Assembly: GCA_008125075.1 (NCBI GenBank)
Contig: VLTH01000002.1
Span: 251,253 to 315,252, forward strand
DNA length: 64,000 bases
Direction of reading: 5' to 3'
From: Acetivibrio alkalicellulosi
GTDB taxonomy: Bacteria; Bacillota; Clostridia; Acetivibrionales; Acetivibrionaceae
The notes under the pieces: generated by a model
Database searches by the model: none
What the model saw: only the letters and a program-made list of their open reading frames with translations
Told to the model about the DNA's origin: nothing
Translations under genes and position numbers: made by a program
In this document: positions 1 through 10,493 of the stretch, piece by piece
How positions within the stretch are numbered: position 1 is the first letter of the stretch
How the letters are laid out: each line of letters starts with the position of its first letter

Positions 1-223
1 TGCTATTATTCAATTCTCATTAAATAGTAGCTACAATAATCTTTTTAGAAAATTTAATTAGCTCTTAAGTTATCGCATATTTGCGATTCCGTAATTACTT
101 GACTTGCTTTGTCGCAAGTACTCAAATTCATTAACGAGTTCCATTCTCATTATTACACTGTTTACTTTTCAAAGTCCAACCCACTTCTTTTAAGTGGCGC
201 CACTCCATCAGAGCGACTTTTAT
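1..223 (-). other. 5' leader of an rRNA operon that continues left of the window
   Basis: Read on the minus strand this is the transcribed leader downstream of the promoter at 224-252. It holds GACTTTGAAAAGTAAACAG at 158-176, which resembles the boxA antitermination element of Bacillota rRNA leaders. Several small hairpins are visible (CCACTT/AAGTGG at 181-197; ACTTGC/GCAAGT and CGCA/TGCG further along). No ORF is present. The 16S gene itself would start before position 1, so the rRNA assignment is inference from promoter and leader. Confidence 0.65.
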
Positions 224-252
224 ATGTTACCACACTGTCTTTTGTTTGTCAA
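224..252 (-). promoter_or_regulatory. Strong leftward promoter, probably of an rRNA operon
   Basis: Minus-strand -35 TTGACA (247-252), a 17-bp spacer and -10 TAACAT (224-229), preceded by TGG that gives an extended -10. The A/T tract at about 253-272 looks like an UP element. A consensus promoter followed by a boxA-like leader is typical of rrn promoters. Confidence 0.75.
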
Positions 253-442
253 CACTTTTTTTAAAGTTTTTTGTTTCTTATGTTTCGTGTTTGCGACAGC
301 TATATAAATATAACAGCTTAACAGATTGTTTTCAACTACTTATAAACGTCATTTATCGTTATTAGCCTAATTTGAATGACCATAACTAGACTATGCTCGT
401 TTTTAATCCACCTTAATAACTAATGCTAAGTTTCTATTATCA

Positions 443-1324
443 TTATTTCCTATCACGTATATTAAGTAGTTGAGGAACAGTAACAAACTCAACTCCGTCT
501 TTTTGTAGTTCCTGAATTATATCATGCAATGACTGTACAGTTCCAAGCAAATCCATGGTCCAATGACCTCCGTCGTGCATCAGAATAATAGCTCCAGGAT
601 GTATATTACTAAGCACATTATTTTTTATTTGACGGGGAGTCAACTGCATCCAGTCTAGTGAGTCAACAGACCAACCAATAGCAGAGTAACCCATTTCTCC
701 TATTTTTTCTACTAATTCTTCATTTAATGAACCATAGGGTGCTCTAAATAAGCTTGGCCTATAACCTAATATATCATTAAGTGCTTTTTCTGTTTGAGTA
801 ACTTCCCAGTGTAATCTACCTACTCCTTCTTTATCAAGGTTTGGATGCCAGTAAGTATGATTTCCAATGGCATGTCCTTCATCTCTTATCCTTTTTGTAA
901 TACTTTCATGACCAACTGCACGAGCTCCAATTAAGAAAAATGTAGCTTTAATATCGTATTGTTTTAAAATATCAAGAATAAGAGGTGTATACCTTGGATC
1001 CGGTCCGTCATCAAAAGTAAGTGCAACTTTATTCTCTTTTAATGAGCCTCTAAGTGCTAAAATATTAGGATATTTTAGCTGAAGCCTATTATTAGATATA
1101 GGATTTGGCTTTCTTGTTTCAATCTCTGCTCCACCTTCTAATTTCATCATTTCAAGCTGATGTTCTGTAAGGTTAATCCATTGTCCTGTATATGGAACAT
1201 TTAAATATGGAGTTTCTTGTGCAGGATTTCTGTTCTGATTTATCTGATTATTACAAGATACAAAAATTATACATACTATAATAGAATATAAACAAAATAA
1301 ACTTTTTAGTATTGTCTTTTTCAA
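443..1324 (-). CDS. Polysaccharide deacetylase (NodB domain) lipoprotein
   Basis: Member of the carbohydrate esterase 4 (NodB) family, which removes acetyl groups from N-acetylglucosamine or N-acetylmuramic acid in peptidoglycan or other glycans. The 293-residue protein starts with a lipoprotein signal peptide ending in FVSC, so it should be anchored outside the membrane. The NodB core has the first catalytic motif TFDDGPDPRYTP (about residues 102-113), the zinc motif HAIGNHTYWHP and the late RAPYGS motif, so it looks active. The start is TTG, chosen for the AGGAGGAAGG site just upstream. It stands alone between gyrA and the rRNA promoter. The substrate cannot be told from sequence. Confidence 0.9.
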   Translation of the reverse strand: MKKTILKSLFCLYSIIVCIIFVSCNNQINQNRNPAQETPYLNVPYTGQWINLTEHQLEMMKLEGGAEIETRKPNPISNNRLQLKYPNILALRGSLKENKVALTFDDGPDPRYTPLILDILKQYDIKATFFLIGARAVGHESITKRIRDEGHAIGNHTYWHPNLDKEGVGRLHWEVTQTEKALNDILGYRPSLFRAPYGSLNEELVEKIGEMGYSAIGWSVDSLDWMQLTPRQIKNNVLSNIHPGAIILMHDGGHWTMDLLGTVQSLHDIIQELQKDGVEFVTVPQLLNIRDRK

Positions 1325-1429
1325 ATACCTTCCTCCTTCTTATTGTCATTAATAATTATTATCTATTAAAAAACTTAAAAAATACATTTTAAACACAATA
1401 TAAAAATTTAGATTGTAAGAAAAAGATAA

Positions 1430-1474
1430 AGAGCTGTTGCACAATGAATAAAAATCCATTACACACCAGCCCTT
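1430..1474 (-). terminator. Intrinsic terminator downstream of gyrA
   Basis: On the minus strand AAAGGGCTG and CAGCTCTTT form a stem with a second paired segment inside (TAATGGA with TCATTG), followed by a T-rich run. It is the second hairpin after gyrA. Confidence 0.6.
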
Positions 1475-1516
1475 TTTGTGTATTTATAACTTAATTAAAC
1501 TATATTTAAAGTATTT

Positions 1517-1577
1517 ATTAGAAGTCTTAATATGTAAAAGACTTAAAAGGCTAGGGTCCTCAATGCCCCTAGCTTTT
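1517..1577 (-). terminator. Terminator with attached R2-type repeat after gyrA
   Basis: A hairpin (AAAAGGCTAGGG / CCCCTAGCTTTT, 1545-1577) is followed on the gyrA strand by a small palindromic repeat, AAGTCTT...AAGACTT with TAATAAA. The loop reads GGGGCATTGAGGACCC on the minus strand, close to the loop of the por terminators at 60.7 kb. The same terminator plus repeat arrangement recurs at 9.8, 20.1, 26.2 and 60.7 kb. Confidence 0.7.
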
Positions 1578-1625
1578 AGTAAATAAATCTTTGCTCAACA
1601 TCCCTTTATAAAAATGTCAATCTTA

Positions 1626-4118
1626 CTATTCATCTTCTGTTTCTTCACATTCATTATCATTATTGCTATCTTCATTATTTATTCTTGCTACACTTACTAA
1701 GTGGGTTCCTTGATCCATCCTCATAAGAGTTACTCCCTGAGTTGCCCTTCCTAAAAGACTTATATCCTTAGCATTAATTCTAATAATAGTACCGTCTGAA
1801 CTAATTAACATAACATCATCATTTTCACATACAAGCTTTGTTCCTGCTATTCTTCCAGTCTTTTCAGTAACCCTGTATGTTAAAATTCCTTTTCCACCTC
1901 TTGTTTGAACTTTATATTCACTTAATTCCGTTCTTTTTCCAAAGCCATTTTCAGTAACAACTAAAAGACTTGTGTTTTCTATATTTATTCCCATACCAAC
2001 TACTTCATCATCACTGCTAAGTCTTATACCTCTTACCCCTTGAGAAACTCTTCCTAAAGGTCTTGCATCTTTTTCGTTAAATCTTATAGACATTCCATTT
2101 TTAGTGACAATAATAATATCCTTATTTCCATCAGTGAGTCTTACATCTATTAATTCATCATTTTCTCTTAAAGAAACTGCTGTTAGCCCGCCTTTTCTTA
2201 TATTGTCATATTCCATCAAGTTTGTCTTTTTAACTACTCCTTTTTTTGTGGCAAGAATAAGGTATTGACCTTCTTTATATTCGGAAATAGGAATAACAGT
2301 TTCAACCTTTTCATCTTGATCAAGTTGAAGAAGATTCACAATAGCTGTTCCCTTTGCCTGCCTTCCTGACTCAGGTATCTCATAAGCTTTTAACCTATAT
2401 ACCTTACCTTTGTTTGTGAAAAACATTATAAAATTGTGAGTTGATGTAATAAATAGACTTTCTACAAAATCCTCTTCTCTTGTACTAAGGCCAATTATAC
2501 CTTTTCCGCCTCTTCTTTGACTTTTATAAGTATCTGCAGGAAGTCTCTTAACATATCCAAAATGAGTTAGAGTAATAACACTCTCTTCCTCTTCAATTAA
2601 GTCTTCTATGTCAATATCACTTTCATCAGCTATAATTTGTGTTCTCCTATCATCAGCATATTTATGCTTTATTTCATTTAACTCATCTTTAATAATATTT
2701 AAAACCATATACTCATTTGCCAATATATCTTTAAAGTATTTAATTTTCTCTAAAAGCTCCCTATATTCATTTTCTAGTTTTTCTCTCTCTAATGCTGTAA
2801 GTCTTCCTAGTCTCATATCTACTATAGCCTGTGCCTGTCTTTCACTAAAAGAAAACCTTTCCATTAAAGCTTCTTTTGCTAAAGCTTCACTTTTTGATCC
2901 TCTAATTATTTTTATTACTTCATCAAGATTGTCTATAGCTACTTTTAATCCTTCTAATATATGAGCTCTTGCTTCAGCTTTGTTTAAATCAAATTTCGTC
3001 CTTCTTACAATTATATCCTTTTGATGATTTATATAATGATCTATAGCCTGTCTTATATTTATAACACGTGGTTCAAATTTGTTATCTTCAGTCTGAACAA
3101 GTGCAAGCATGTTAACACTAAAACTATCCTGCAACTGGGTATTTTTATAAAGCTGGTTTAACACAATATTTGCATTTGCATCTTTCTTTAATTCTATAAC
3201 AATACGCATTCCATTTCTATCTGATTCATCTCTTAAATCAGAAATACTTTCTATTCTCTTATCTTTTACTAAATCAGCTATCTTTTCAATTAGTCTTGCC
3301 TTATTAACTTGGTATGGAAGTTCAGTAACAATAATTCTTTGCTTGTTACTGCTCATCTGTTCAATACTTGTTACAGCCCTAACTACTATTCTTCCTCTAC
3401 CTGTTTTAAATGCATCTCTAATTCCCCTTCTTCCTACTATTATTGCTGCAGTAGGAAAATCAGGTCCTTTTATTATTTTATTTAGTTCTTCAATTGTTAT
3501 ATCTGGATTATCTATTATAGTATTTATACCTTCTATCACTTCTCCTAAATTATGAGGAGGAATATTTGTTGCCATTCCTACTGCAATTCCTGAAGACCCG
3601 TTTACTAAAAGGTTTGGAAATCTTGACGGCAACACAACAGGCTCAATTTCATGATCATCAAAATTAGGTTTAAAGTCAACTGTATCTTTATTTATTTCTC
3701 TAAGCATTTCCATGGAAATTTTAGATAACTTAGACTCTGTATATCTCATTGCAGCTGGAGGATCACCATCTATAGATCCAAAATTACCATGTCCATCAAC
3801 AAGCATATACCTTAAGGAAAAATCCTGAGCCATACGAACCATACTCTCATATACAGCCATATCTCCATGAGGGTGGTATTTACCTAATACTTCACCAACT
3901 GTAGTAGCACATTTTCTATATGACTTATCAGGAGTAAATCCTAATCCATACATAGCATAAAGAATTCTCCTGTGTACAGGCTTTAAACCATCTCTTACAT
4001 CAGGAAGCGCACGATCAATTATTACACTCATTGCATATTCCATAAATGATTTTTTCATTTCTGATTCAATGTCAACTGGTATAATTTTTTGATCTAAAAC
4101 TTCATTATTATCTGCCAT
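1626..4118 (-). CDS. gyrA: DNA gyrase subunit A
   Basis: Breakage-reunion subunit of DNA gyrase; with GyrB it introduces negative supercoils at the expense of ATP. The 830 residues are full length. The winged-helix region carries the catalytic tyrosine motif AAMRYTE (about residue 125). The C-terminal beta-pinwheel begins with the GyrA box QRRGGKG (about residue 545), which distinguishes GyrA from ParC. The acidic tail is typical. The start is supported by AAGAGGTATATAG before ATG. It is read away from oriC on the left replichore, while gyrB is at 18.0 kb on the right. In many Bacillota the two are adjacent, so the pair has been split here. Confidence 0.97.
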   Translation of the reverse strand: MADNNEVLDQKIIPVDIESEMKKSFMEYAMSVIIDRALPDVRDGLKPVHRRILYAMYGLGFTPDKSYRKCATTVGEVLGKYHPHGDMAVYESMVRMAQDFSLRYMLVDGHGNFGSIDGDPPAAMRYTESKLSKISMEMLREINKDTVDFKPNFDDHEIEPVVLPSRFPNLLVNGSSGIAVGMATNIPPHNLGEVIEGINTIIDNPDITIEELNKIIKGPDFPTAAIIVGRRGIRDAFKTGRGRIVVRAVTSIEQMSSNKQRIIVTELPYQVNKARLIEKIADLVKDKRIESISDLRDESDRNGMRIVIELKKDANANIVLNQLYKNTQLQDSFSVNMLALVQTEDNKFEPRVINIRQAIDHYINHQKDIIVRRTKFDLNKAEARAHILEGLKVAIDNLDEVIKIIRGSKSEALAKEALMERFSFSERQAQAIVDMRLGRLTALEREKLENEYRELLEKIKYFKDILANEYMVLNIIKDELNEIKHKYADDRRTQIIADESDIDIEDLIEEEESVITLTHFGYVKRLPADTYKSQRRGGKGIIGLSTREEDFVESLFITSTHNFIMFFTNKGKVYRLKAYEIPESGRQAKGTAIVNLLQLDQDEKVETVIPISEYKEGQYLILATKKGVVKKTNLMEYDNIRKGGLTAVSLRENDELIDVRLTDGNKDIIIVTKNGMSIRFNEKDARPLGRVSQGVRGIRLSSDDEVVGMGINIENTSLLVVTENGFGKRTELSEYKVQTRGGKGILTYRVTEKTGRIAGTKLVCENDDVMLISSDGTIIRINAKDISLLGRATQGVTLMRMDQGTHLVSVARINNEDSNNDNECEETEDE

Positions 4119-4143
4119 CTATATACCTCTTTTCTTATATTTA

Positions 4144-4262
4144 CTATTCTGAAAATACTTTTGCTTACGCAAATATGCATATGGCCATAAAAATTCATTC
4201 TCATTTTACTCTTCATTCTGCTTTATTCTCAAGATGTCTATTGCAAAAATAGTTCAGAATAG
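4144..4262. repeat. R1 repeat, complete copy with terminal inverted repeats
   Basis: A 119-bp element bounded by CTATTCTGAA (4144-4153) and its inverse TTCAGAATAG (4253-4262). The inside has a small hairpin (TTGCTTACGCAA) and stretches such as ATTCATTCTCATT shared with copies at 4.3, 11.4, 14.5 and 52.8 kb. There is no ORF, so it resembles a MITE or another short palindromic repeat. It fills the gyrA-noc gap. Confidence 0.65.
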
Positions 4263-4290
4263 AAGATTTTTATTTAAGGGGGTACAATTT

Positions 4291-4385
4291 ATTTGCTTAC
4301 GCAAGTATGTACATTCCCATAGGAATTCATTCTCATTAACTTCTCATCCTATATTTATGGGCTCTATGCTTATGAATGTCTAAAA
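4291..4385. repeat. R1 repeat, core copy
   Basis: Second copy of the element immediately to its left. It shares TTTGCTTACGCAA, ATTCATTCTCATT and the end GAATGTCTA, but lacks clear CTATTCTGAA ends. The remaining gyrA-noc spacer (4386-4585) shows no gene. Confidence 0.6.
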
Positions 4386-4585
4386 ATCAACTACCAATAT
4401 ATATTTTAATAAAGTTTTGTAGTACTGTCCACTTTTTTAATTAATATTTTTCTAAAACATTAATAATGAAGTAATGATTCCTAAATATGTGCCTTTTCTA
4501 GTCAAAAAAGGGAAGATATTTTTATCATTCCCTTTTTATTTCTATATAATTCCTATAAAGTTATTAACCTATAAAATAAAGCTTT

Positions 4586-5419
4586 TTATTTTGGAACTCT
4601 AACAATAAATTCATAATAACTTCCTCTATCAAATTGTGCAGCCTTAGCGTCAACTCCTGATTTTTTCATAAGATCTATAGCCTGTTTAATTGTATTAACA
4701 AATATTCTAATATCCTTTATTGCTTTAGTAAGTTGGGGTTTATTCTTCTTTTCCTTTTCCTTTTTAGTATACTTTTCAATTGCCCTCTCTACTAAATCTT
4801 CTGTTTTCTTAACATTCAATCCCTTTTCACACACATGCTTAAGTACCTTTAATTGGAGCTGCTCATCATGGAGTTTTAGAAGGGATCTTGCATGCCTCTC
4901 AGTTAAATTGTTATCAGAAAGTATCTTTTTTACAAGTGGGGGCAGTTTTAATAATCTTATTTTATTTGCTATAGTAGACTGACTTTTCCCTATTTTATTA
5001 GCTAGCTCTTCCTGAGTAAACCCATGATCAATAATTAAATTATTATACCCTTCGGCTTCCTCCATATAACTAAGATCTTCCCTTTGAAGGTTTTCAATCA
5101 ATGCTATAACTGCCGAATCATTATCATTAATGTCTATAATTATAGCAGGTATTTCTTTTAACCCTGCCATTAAAGATGCCCTAAGTCTTCTCTCTCCTGC
5201 CACAAGTTCATACATGTTATTTGATATTTTTCTAACACTGACAGGCTGAATAACTCCGTACTGTTTAATTGATTCACATAGTTCTTCCATAGGAATCTTA
5301 TTAAACTTTTTCCTTGGTTGATAAGGATTTGGTCTAATATTTTCAATAGGCAAACTTGTAATATTTTTTAAACCCTCTTTCTTTGGCTCTTTTGTAATTT
5401 GTAATCTGTTTTCTAACAT
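4586..5419 (-). CDS. noc: Nucleoid occlusion protein, ParB family
   Basis: ParB-like DNA-binding protein. In Bacillus subtilis the orthologue Noc binds chromosomal sites and stops the division septum forming over the nucleoid. The 277-residue protein has the ParB/Spo0J N-terminal CTPase fold with the GERRLRAS motif (about residues 75-82) and ENLQREDLSYMEEAEGY, then a helix-turn-helix (TQEELANKIGKSQSTIANK) and a basic coiled C terminus. Its place directly upstream of rsmG matches noc rather than the parA-linked spo0J at 21.8 kb. The start has AAAGGATGG upstream. The exact Noc-site specificity cannot be judged from sequence alone. Confidence 0.85.
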   Translation of the reverse strand: MLENRLQITKEPKKEGLKNITSLPIENIRPNPYQPRKKFNKIPMEELCESIKQYGVIQPVSVRKISNNMYELVAGERRLRASLMAGLKEIPAIIIDINDNDSAVIALIENLQREDLSYMEEAEGYNNLIIDHGFTQEELANKIGKSQSTIANKIRLLKLPPLVKKILSDNNLTERHARSLLKLHDEQLQLKVLKHVCEKGLNVKKTEDLVERAIEKYTKKEKEKKNKPQLTKAIKDIRIFVNTIKQAIDLMKKSGVDAKAAQFDRGSYYEFIVRVPK

Positions 5420-5642
5420 AAAGCACCATCCTTTGTAAATTTATTTTTCTTATCATTTGTTTTTAACTATTCATAAGTTTCAATATAAGTGGTAAATTCA
5501 GATATATTGTTTTATATCAGTATCTTTAAAAAACAAAATTGAAACTTCTTTACAAAGGAATATTCTAGGGAAACTTTTTAAATCCTTTTTTTTTAAAAGA
5601 GAATCGTTCGCCCAAATGCCTTATATTACTGTATTTTACGAG

Positions 5643-6365
5643 TTAAATCAACGGTTCCTTTGATGGTTTCCCGGATTTTCTTGGATACTTTGTCGGTGTT
5701 TGTCGAAACTTTCTTATAATAATTATATTTCTTTTTATATCTGAAAAAGGTAATTCAAATTCAGCTATTTCTTCAATTTTTCCTCCTAATATATCTAAAG
5801 CTTTTTTAGAGTTATCAATTTCTTCAATACTGCTACCCTTCATTGCAATAAAATATCCCCCTACTTTTACAAATGGTAAGCAATACTCTAATAAAACAGG
5901 AAGATTTGCAACTGCCCTTGCAACAGCTTTATCAAATTTCTCCCTATAATCATTTGATATACCTTTATCCTCTGCCCTTGAATGAACTGCTTTTATTCCT
6001 TTTAAGTTCAACTTTTCTATAACTTCATCTAAAAACTTTGTCCTTTTTTCTAATGAATCTAAAAGTGTTATATTCAAATTATCCATCACAATTTTTAATG
6101 GAATCCCAGGAAAACCTGCTCCTGTACCTATGTCAACTATTTTAATATTTTCATCTTTTATATATGGAGTGATGCTTAAAGAATCTATAAAATGTTTAAT
6201 AACAACTTCTCTGTCGTCTTCAATAGAAGTTAGATTTATTTTTTTATTCCAATCACTTAAAATGTCTTTATATATAAAAAAGCTACTAATATCTTTTTCA
6301 CTTAAAGTTATGTTAAAATTTAATGCTCCTTTTTTTAAAAGTTCTTTAATGTCTAACTTATCCAA
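5643..6365 (-). CDS. rsmG: 16S rRNA (guanine527-N7)-methyltransferase
   Basis: RsmG (GidB) uses S-adenosylmethionine to methylate N7 of G527 in 16S rRNA, in the 30S decoding region. The 240-residue protein has the expected KKINLTS motif and the SAM-binding loop DIGTGAGFPGIPLKI near residue 75, followed by DSLEKRTKFL and the AVARAVANL motif. The start is TTG, chosen for AAAGGAG 7-8 bases upstream. It lies 28 bp after mnmG in the classical mnmE-mnmG-rsmG-noc order. The extra basic tail after about residue 225 is lineage-variable. Confidence 0.95.
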   Translation of the reverse strand: MDKLDIKELLKKGALNFNITLSEKDISSFFIYKDILSDWNKKINLTSIEDDREVVIKHFIDSLSITPYIKDENIKIVDIGTGAGFPGIPLKIVMDNLNITLLDSLEKRTKFLDEVIEKLNLKGIKAVHSRAEDKGISNDYREKFDKAVARAVANLPVLLEYCLPFVKVGGYFIAMKGSSIEEIDNSKKALDILGGKIEEIAEFELPFSDIKRNIIIIRKFRQTPTKYPRKSGKPSKEPLI

Positions 6366-6393
6366 TTTTTTTCTCCTTTCTAAAACTAATTTC

Positions 6394-8283
6394 CTACTCT
6401 TTATTTCTAGCAGTTTCTAAATAAATCAATAAAACCGATATATCTGCAGGAGATACTCCTGATATTCTTGATGCCTGTCCAACTGACTCAGGCTTAAACT
6501 TATTAAGCTTTTGTCTTGCTTCTAACCTTAATCCTTTTATTTCATCATAATTTATATTCTTATTAAGTTTTCTTTTTTCAAGTTTTTTAAACTGTTCTAC
6601 TTGAATCATCTGTCTCTTTATATATCCTTCATACTTAACTGTTATTGAAACCTGTTCTTTTACCTGAAAACTTAATTGTGGCATTTTCTCATCAATTTCT
6701 GTTAAAGAATCATAGCTTATTTCTGGTCTCTTTAAAAGGTCTTTTATTTTTATCCCACTAGATATAGGTGTACTATTTCTGCTATTTAGAAATTTAATTA
6801 CCTTATCGCTTGGAGAAGCAATTGTTTTTTCAAGTCTTTTAATTTCTTCTTCTATTTGTCTTTTCTTTTCTTCAAATTTTAAATATCTTTCCTTAGATAT
6901 CAACCCAACTGTATTTCCAATAGGGGTTAGTCTTAAATCAGCATTATCCTGTCTTAATAAAAGTCTGTATTCTGCCCTTGATGTCATCATCCTATATGGT
7001 TCTTCAGTTCCCTTTGTTACAAGATCATCAATTAACACTCCTATGTATCCTTGTGACCTATCTAGTATTAATGGCTCTTCTCCCTTTAATTTAAGTACTG
7101 CATTAATACCTGCAATAAGTCCTTGAGCTGCTGCTTCTTCATACCCTGAGCTTCCATTAATCTGACCCGCTGAAAAAAGTCCATCAATATTTTTAAATTC
7201 TAATGTTAGTTTTAGTTGAGTTGGATTTATGCAGTCATATTCTATAGCATAAGCATTCCTCATAACAGAAACATTTTCTAGACCAGGAAGTGTTTTCATC
7301 ATCTCTATTTGCACATCTTCCGGAAGGCTTGTGGACATTCCTTGTAAATACATTTCTTGAGTATTTAATCCCATTGGCTCTACAAACACTTGATGACTTT
7401 CCTTATCTTTAAACCTTGTTACCTTATCTTCAATAGATGGGCAATATCTTGGTCCTATCCCCTCTATTAATCCACCAAATAAAGCAGATCTGTGGATATT
7501 TTGTTTAATTATTTTGTGAGTTTCACTATTTGTATAAGTAAGATAACATGAAACCTGATCTTTTTTAATTTCTTCACATTCAAATGAAAATGGAACTATA
7601 ACTTCATCCCCTGGCTGTTCTTCCATTTTTGAAAAGTCTATACTTCTTTTATTAAGTCTTGCAGGTGTTCCTGTTTTAAACCTCAAGAGCTCAATATTAT
7701 GTTCTTTTAAACTATCTGATAGTTTATTTGCCGGGAAAAGACCATCTGGGCCACTACTATAACTTATATCTCCTATTATTATTTTTGCTTTTAAATATGT
7801 ACCGGTAGTCATTATTACACATTTGCACTTATAAAAAGCACCAGTAAATGTTTTTACTCCTGATATTATTTTTCTACCATCTACATCTTCTATTATTAAT
7901 TCAGTTACTTCTGCCTGTTTCACATCTAAGTTTTCCTGCAATTCCAAAACACCTTTCATCTCTGACTGATACAATCTTCTGTCAACTTGTGCTCTCAGTG
8001 AAAAAACTGCAGGACCTTTTGCTCTATTCAAAATTTTAGACTGTATAAATGTTTTATCTGTATTTTTCCCCATTTCTCCGCCTAGTGCATCTATTTCTCT
8101 AACAAGGTGACCTTTTGCAGTTCCTCCTATGTTAGGATTACAAGGCATATTTGCAATGCTATCTAAGTTTATTGAAAAAATTACTGTTTTAATACCCAAT
8201 CTTGCAGAAGCCAGAGCTGCCTCGCATCCAGCATGTCCTGCTCCAATAACTACAACCTCATATTCACCTGCAAAAAACTCCAT
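6394..8283 (-). CDS. mnmG: tRNA uridine-5-carboxymethylaminomethyl modification enzyme, FAD subunit
   Basis: MnmG (GidA) works with MnmE to install the cmnm5 group on the wobble uridine of several tRNAs, using FAD, NADH and methylene-tetrahydrofolate. The protein has the N-terminal dinucleotide motif [19 protein letters not shown], the conserved [21 protein letters not shown] segment with its redox cysteine, and the C-terminal SAM-like helical domain that contacts MnmE. I start it at the third Met (8283, 629 residues), because the AAGGAAGGG site is too close to the first ATG (8289). It is separated from mnmE by about a dozen bases, so the two are co-transcribed. Confidence 0.95.
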   Translation of the reverse strand: MEFFAGEYEVVVIGAGHAGCEAALASARLGIKTVIFSINLDSIANMPCNPNIGGTAKGHLVREIDALGGEMGKNTDKTFIQSKILNRAKGPAVFSLRAQVDRRLYQSEMKGVLELQENLDVKQAEVTELIIEDVDGRKIISGVKTFTGAFYKCKCVIMTTGTYLKAKIIIGDISYSSGPDGLFPANKLSDSLKEHNIELLRFKTGTPARLNKRSIDFSKMEEQPGDEVIVPFSFECEEIKKDQVSCYLTYTNSETHKIIKQNIHRSALFGGLIEGIGPRYCPSIEDKVTRFKDKESHQVFVEPMGLNTQEMYLQGMSTSLPEDVQIEMMKTLPGLENVSVMRNAYAIEYDCINPTQLKLTLEFKNIDGLFSAGQINGSSGYEEAAAQGLIAGINAVLKLKGEEPLILDRSQGYIGVLIDDLVTKGTEEPYRMMTSRAEYRLLLRQDNADLRLTPIGNTVGLISKERYLKFEEKKRQIEEEIKRLEKTIASPSDKVIKFLNSRNSTPISSGIKIKDLLKRPEISYDSLTEIDEKMPQLSFQVKEQVSITVKYEGYIKRQMIQVEQFKKLEKRKLNKNINYDEIKGLRLEARQKLNKFKPESVGQASRISGVSPADISVLLIYLETARNKE

Positions 8284-8296
8284 ATACATCCCTTCC

Positions 8297-9676
8297 TTAT
8301 TTTCCTAAACAGAATCTTGAAAAAATTTCATGTGTTACATCCTCACTTATAGACTCTCCTGTTATTTGGCCTAAGTAATCTGCTACACTTACTATATCTA
8401 TTGAAATTAAATCTAAAGGCATATCGTTTTCTTGAGCCTCTAATACATCATCAATACTAGAAATTGCCTTATCTATTAATGATTTGTGTCTTGTATTTGT
8501 AATCAATACTTCACTGTTTAAATTAATTTCTCCTTTTGTAAAAAGTTCTGTTATCATATCTCCAAGTTGATTTAAACCTATTTCTTGTATAATGGATGTC
8601 TTAATATAATTTATTCCCTTAAGTTTTTCTTCAATTTCACTAACTTCCTGAGGGCTTGCCACATCAATTTTATTTATTAAAACGATAAGTTTTTTATTTC
8701 CGATTCTTTTTAAAATTACATAGTCCTCATCAGTAAACCCTATTTTTGCATCTACCATCATAATAACAAGCTGCGCTTCATCTACTGCTTTATGTGTTTT
8801 TTCAACACCTATTATTTCAACAGTATCTTCAGTTTCTCTTATTCCAGCAGTATCTATTATTCTAACAGGAATACCATTTAAATTAACATACTCTTCAATT
8901 ATATCTCTTGTGGTTCCAGGAATATCAGTAACTATTGCTCTATTTTTCCCGGCCAACTCATTTAGCAAGGATGACTTTCCAACATTTGGCCTTCCAACAA
9001 TAACTGCATCTATTCCTTCTCTTATAATCTTTCCTCTTTCAAATCCCTTAATAATATCTAATAATTTTTTCTTTACATTAACAATCTCATAACGTATTTT
9101 TTTTGATGTAATTTCTTCTATATCATGCTCAGGATAATCTACTGTCACTTCTATATGTGCAATTAACTCAATTAGTATGTTTCTTGCTTCCTTTACTTTT
9201 TGAGATAGTTTTCCTTCAAGTTGACTTACAGCAGCCTTTGAACTTTCATCGGTTTTTGCATTTATAATGTCAATTACAGCTTCAGCCTGAGATAAATCAA
9301 TTCTTCCATTTAAAAAAGCCCTCTTTGTAAATTCTCCAGGCTCTGAAGGTCTTGCACCTTCCTTTAAAACTAACTCTAATATATTTTTTAAAACAACCAT
9401 TCCACCATGACAATTAATCTCTACTATATCTTCACGAGTAAAAGTATTTGGTTTTTTCATTTTTGAAACAAGCACTTCATCAATAGTTATTTTGTTTACA
9501 GGATCAATAATTTTTCCATAGTTTATTGTATGTGACTTTATTTTATTAAAATCTTTTTTTCCTATAAAAATTTTTTCTACTACTTCAAAAGCCCTGCTTC
9601 CGCTTATTCTGATAATTCCAATACCACCTGTTCCACTAGGTGTTGATATTGCAGCAATTGTGTCTTCAAAGTTCAT
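8297..9676 (-). CDS. mnmE: tRNA modification GTPase
   Basis: MnmE (TrmE/ThdF) is the GTPase partner of MnmG in wobble uridine modification. The order is a folate-binding N-terminal domain (residues 1-120), a helical domain interrupted by a G domain with [12 protein letters not shown] (P loop, about 226-237), DIPGTTRD (G2/G3 region), NKID (G4), and the C-terminal CLGK, whose cysteine is diagnostic of the family. At 459 residues it is full length. GGAGGATAAAA precedes the ATG. Confidence 0.96.
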   Translation of the reverse strand: MNFEDTIAAISTPSGTGGIGIIRISGSRAFEVVEKIFIGKKDFNKIKSHTINYGKIIDPVNKITIDEVLVSKMKKPNTFTREDIVEINCHGGMVVLKNILELVLKEGARPSEPGEFTKRAFLNGRIDLSQAEAVIDIINAKTDESSKAAVSQLEGKLSQKVKEARNILIELIAHIEVTVDYPEHDIEEITSKKIRYEIVNVKKKLLDIIKGFERGKIIREGIDAVIVGRPNVGKSSLLNELAGKNRAIVTDIPGTTRDIIEEYVNLNGIPVRIIDTAGIRETEDTVEIIGVEKTHKAVDEAQLVIMMVDAKIGFTDEDYVILKRIGNKKLIVLINKIDVASPQEVSEIEEKLKGINYIKTSIIQEIGLNQLGDMITELFTKGEINLNSEVLITNTRHKSLIDKAISSIDDVLEAQENDMPLDLISIDIVSVADYLGQITGESISEDVTHEIFSRFCLGK

Positions 9677-9756
9677 TTTTATCCTCCACTAAGAGCATTT
9701 CAAAAATTCCTGTTCTATGACTTCTAACAAAAGCTCGGCACTAAGAATGCCTTTTC

Positions 9757-9827
9757 TTATAATTCTTTCACTTTGTTTAAAAACTTCTAATAAAATGGTT
9801 CAAGAATTAATATCCTGAACCATTTTA
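9757..9827. terminator. Hairpin with R2-type repeat between jag and mnmE
   Basis: The hairpin AAAATGGTTCA / TGAACCATTTTA (9792-9827) has T-rich flanks on both strands and could terminate the jag transcript. Beside it at 9757-9793 is a copy of the R2 repeat (TTCTTTCACTTTG ... ACTTCTAATAAAA). The stretch 9690-9735 also shares a motif (CATTTCAAAAATTCCT) with the inverted repeat at 51.45 kb. Confidence 0.6.
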
Positions 9828-9857
9828 TAAATCTGTATATAATTCTACTACAATATT

Positions 9858-10484
9858 TTATCTATTTTTTAAAGAGATTATTACTTTTCTATTAGGTTCT
9901 TCACCTAAACTATGTGTTTCAACATATTTATGATTTTGTAATGTTGAGTGAATAACTCTTCTTTCATATGGATTCATTGGTTCTAAAGTAATATTCTTTC
10001 TAAATTTTATAACTCTATCCGCTAATCTATTTGCCAGTTTTATTAGAGTTTCTTCTCTTTTTTGCCTGTAGTTTTCAATATCAATACTTACTCTTTTATA
10101 ATTTTCTTTTCCCTTATTAACAACAAGACTTGTCAAATATTGAAGTGAATCTAATGTTTCACCTCTTCTTCCAATAACTATTCCAATATCTTTTCCTACC
10201 ACTTTAAGTAGAATAGAATCTTCACTTTCTTCAGTTAAAACATCTACATTTACATTCATTTTATCAAATACTTCTAACAAAAATTCTTTTGCCTTTTCAG
10301 CCATTGATTCTTTTATGGTAACTCTAACTTTTGCTTGTTTATTACCAATTATTCCAAATATACCTTTAACACCTTCATCAATTATTTCAATATCAACATT
10401 CTCTTCTGAAACATTTAACTCCAAAAGAGCTCCATCAATGGCATCTTGAACTGTTTTAGCGGTTTTTTCAATACTGTTTGACAT
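9858..10484 (-). CDS. jag: Jag / SpoIIIJ-associated RNA-binding protein (KhpB)
   Basis: RNA-binding protein found beside yidC/spoIIIJ in Bacillota. In other species it (KhpB) partners KhpA and affects cell elongation. The 208 residues comprise the Jag_N domain (about 1-55, with GVKGIFGIIG), a KH domain with the GRRGETLDSLQYLTSL loop (about 118-133) and a C-terminal R3H domain (NPYERRVIHSTLQ...HSLGEEPNRKV). It begins 9 bp after the yidC stop, so it belongs to the rpmH-rnpA-yidD-yidC-jag operon. Confidence 0.93.
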   Translation of the reverse strand: MSNSIEKTAKTVQDAIDGALLELNVSEENVDIEIIDEGVKGIFGIIGNKQAKVRVTIKESMAEKAKEFLLEVFDKMNVNVDVLTEESEDSILLKVVGKDIGIVIGRRGETLDSLQYLTSLVVNKGKENYKRVSIDIENYRQKREETLIKLANRLADRVIKFRKNITLEPMNPYERRVIHSTLQNHKYVETHSLGEEPNRKVIISLKNR

Positions 10485-10493
10485 TTACTTTAT

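Noticed and set aside
2608-2964. Antisense ORFs within gyrA, mnmG and gltB
   Set aside because: No ribosome binding sites; frames follow the codon bias of the real genes on the other strand.
5643-5700. Noc-binding site (ATTTCCCGGGAAAT-like) at the rsmG end
   Set aside because: Only GGTTTCCCGGATTTT is present, within coding sequence; too far from consensus.
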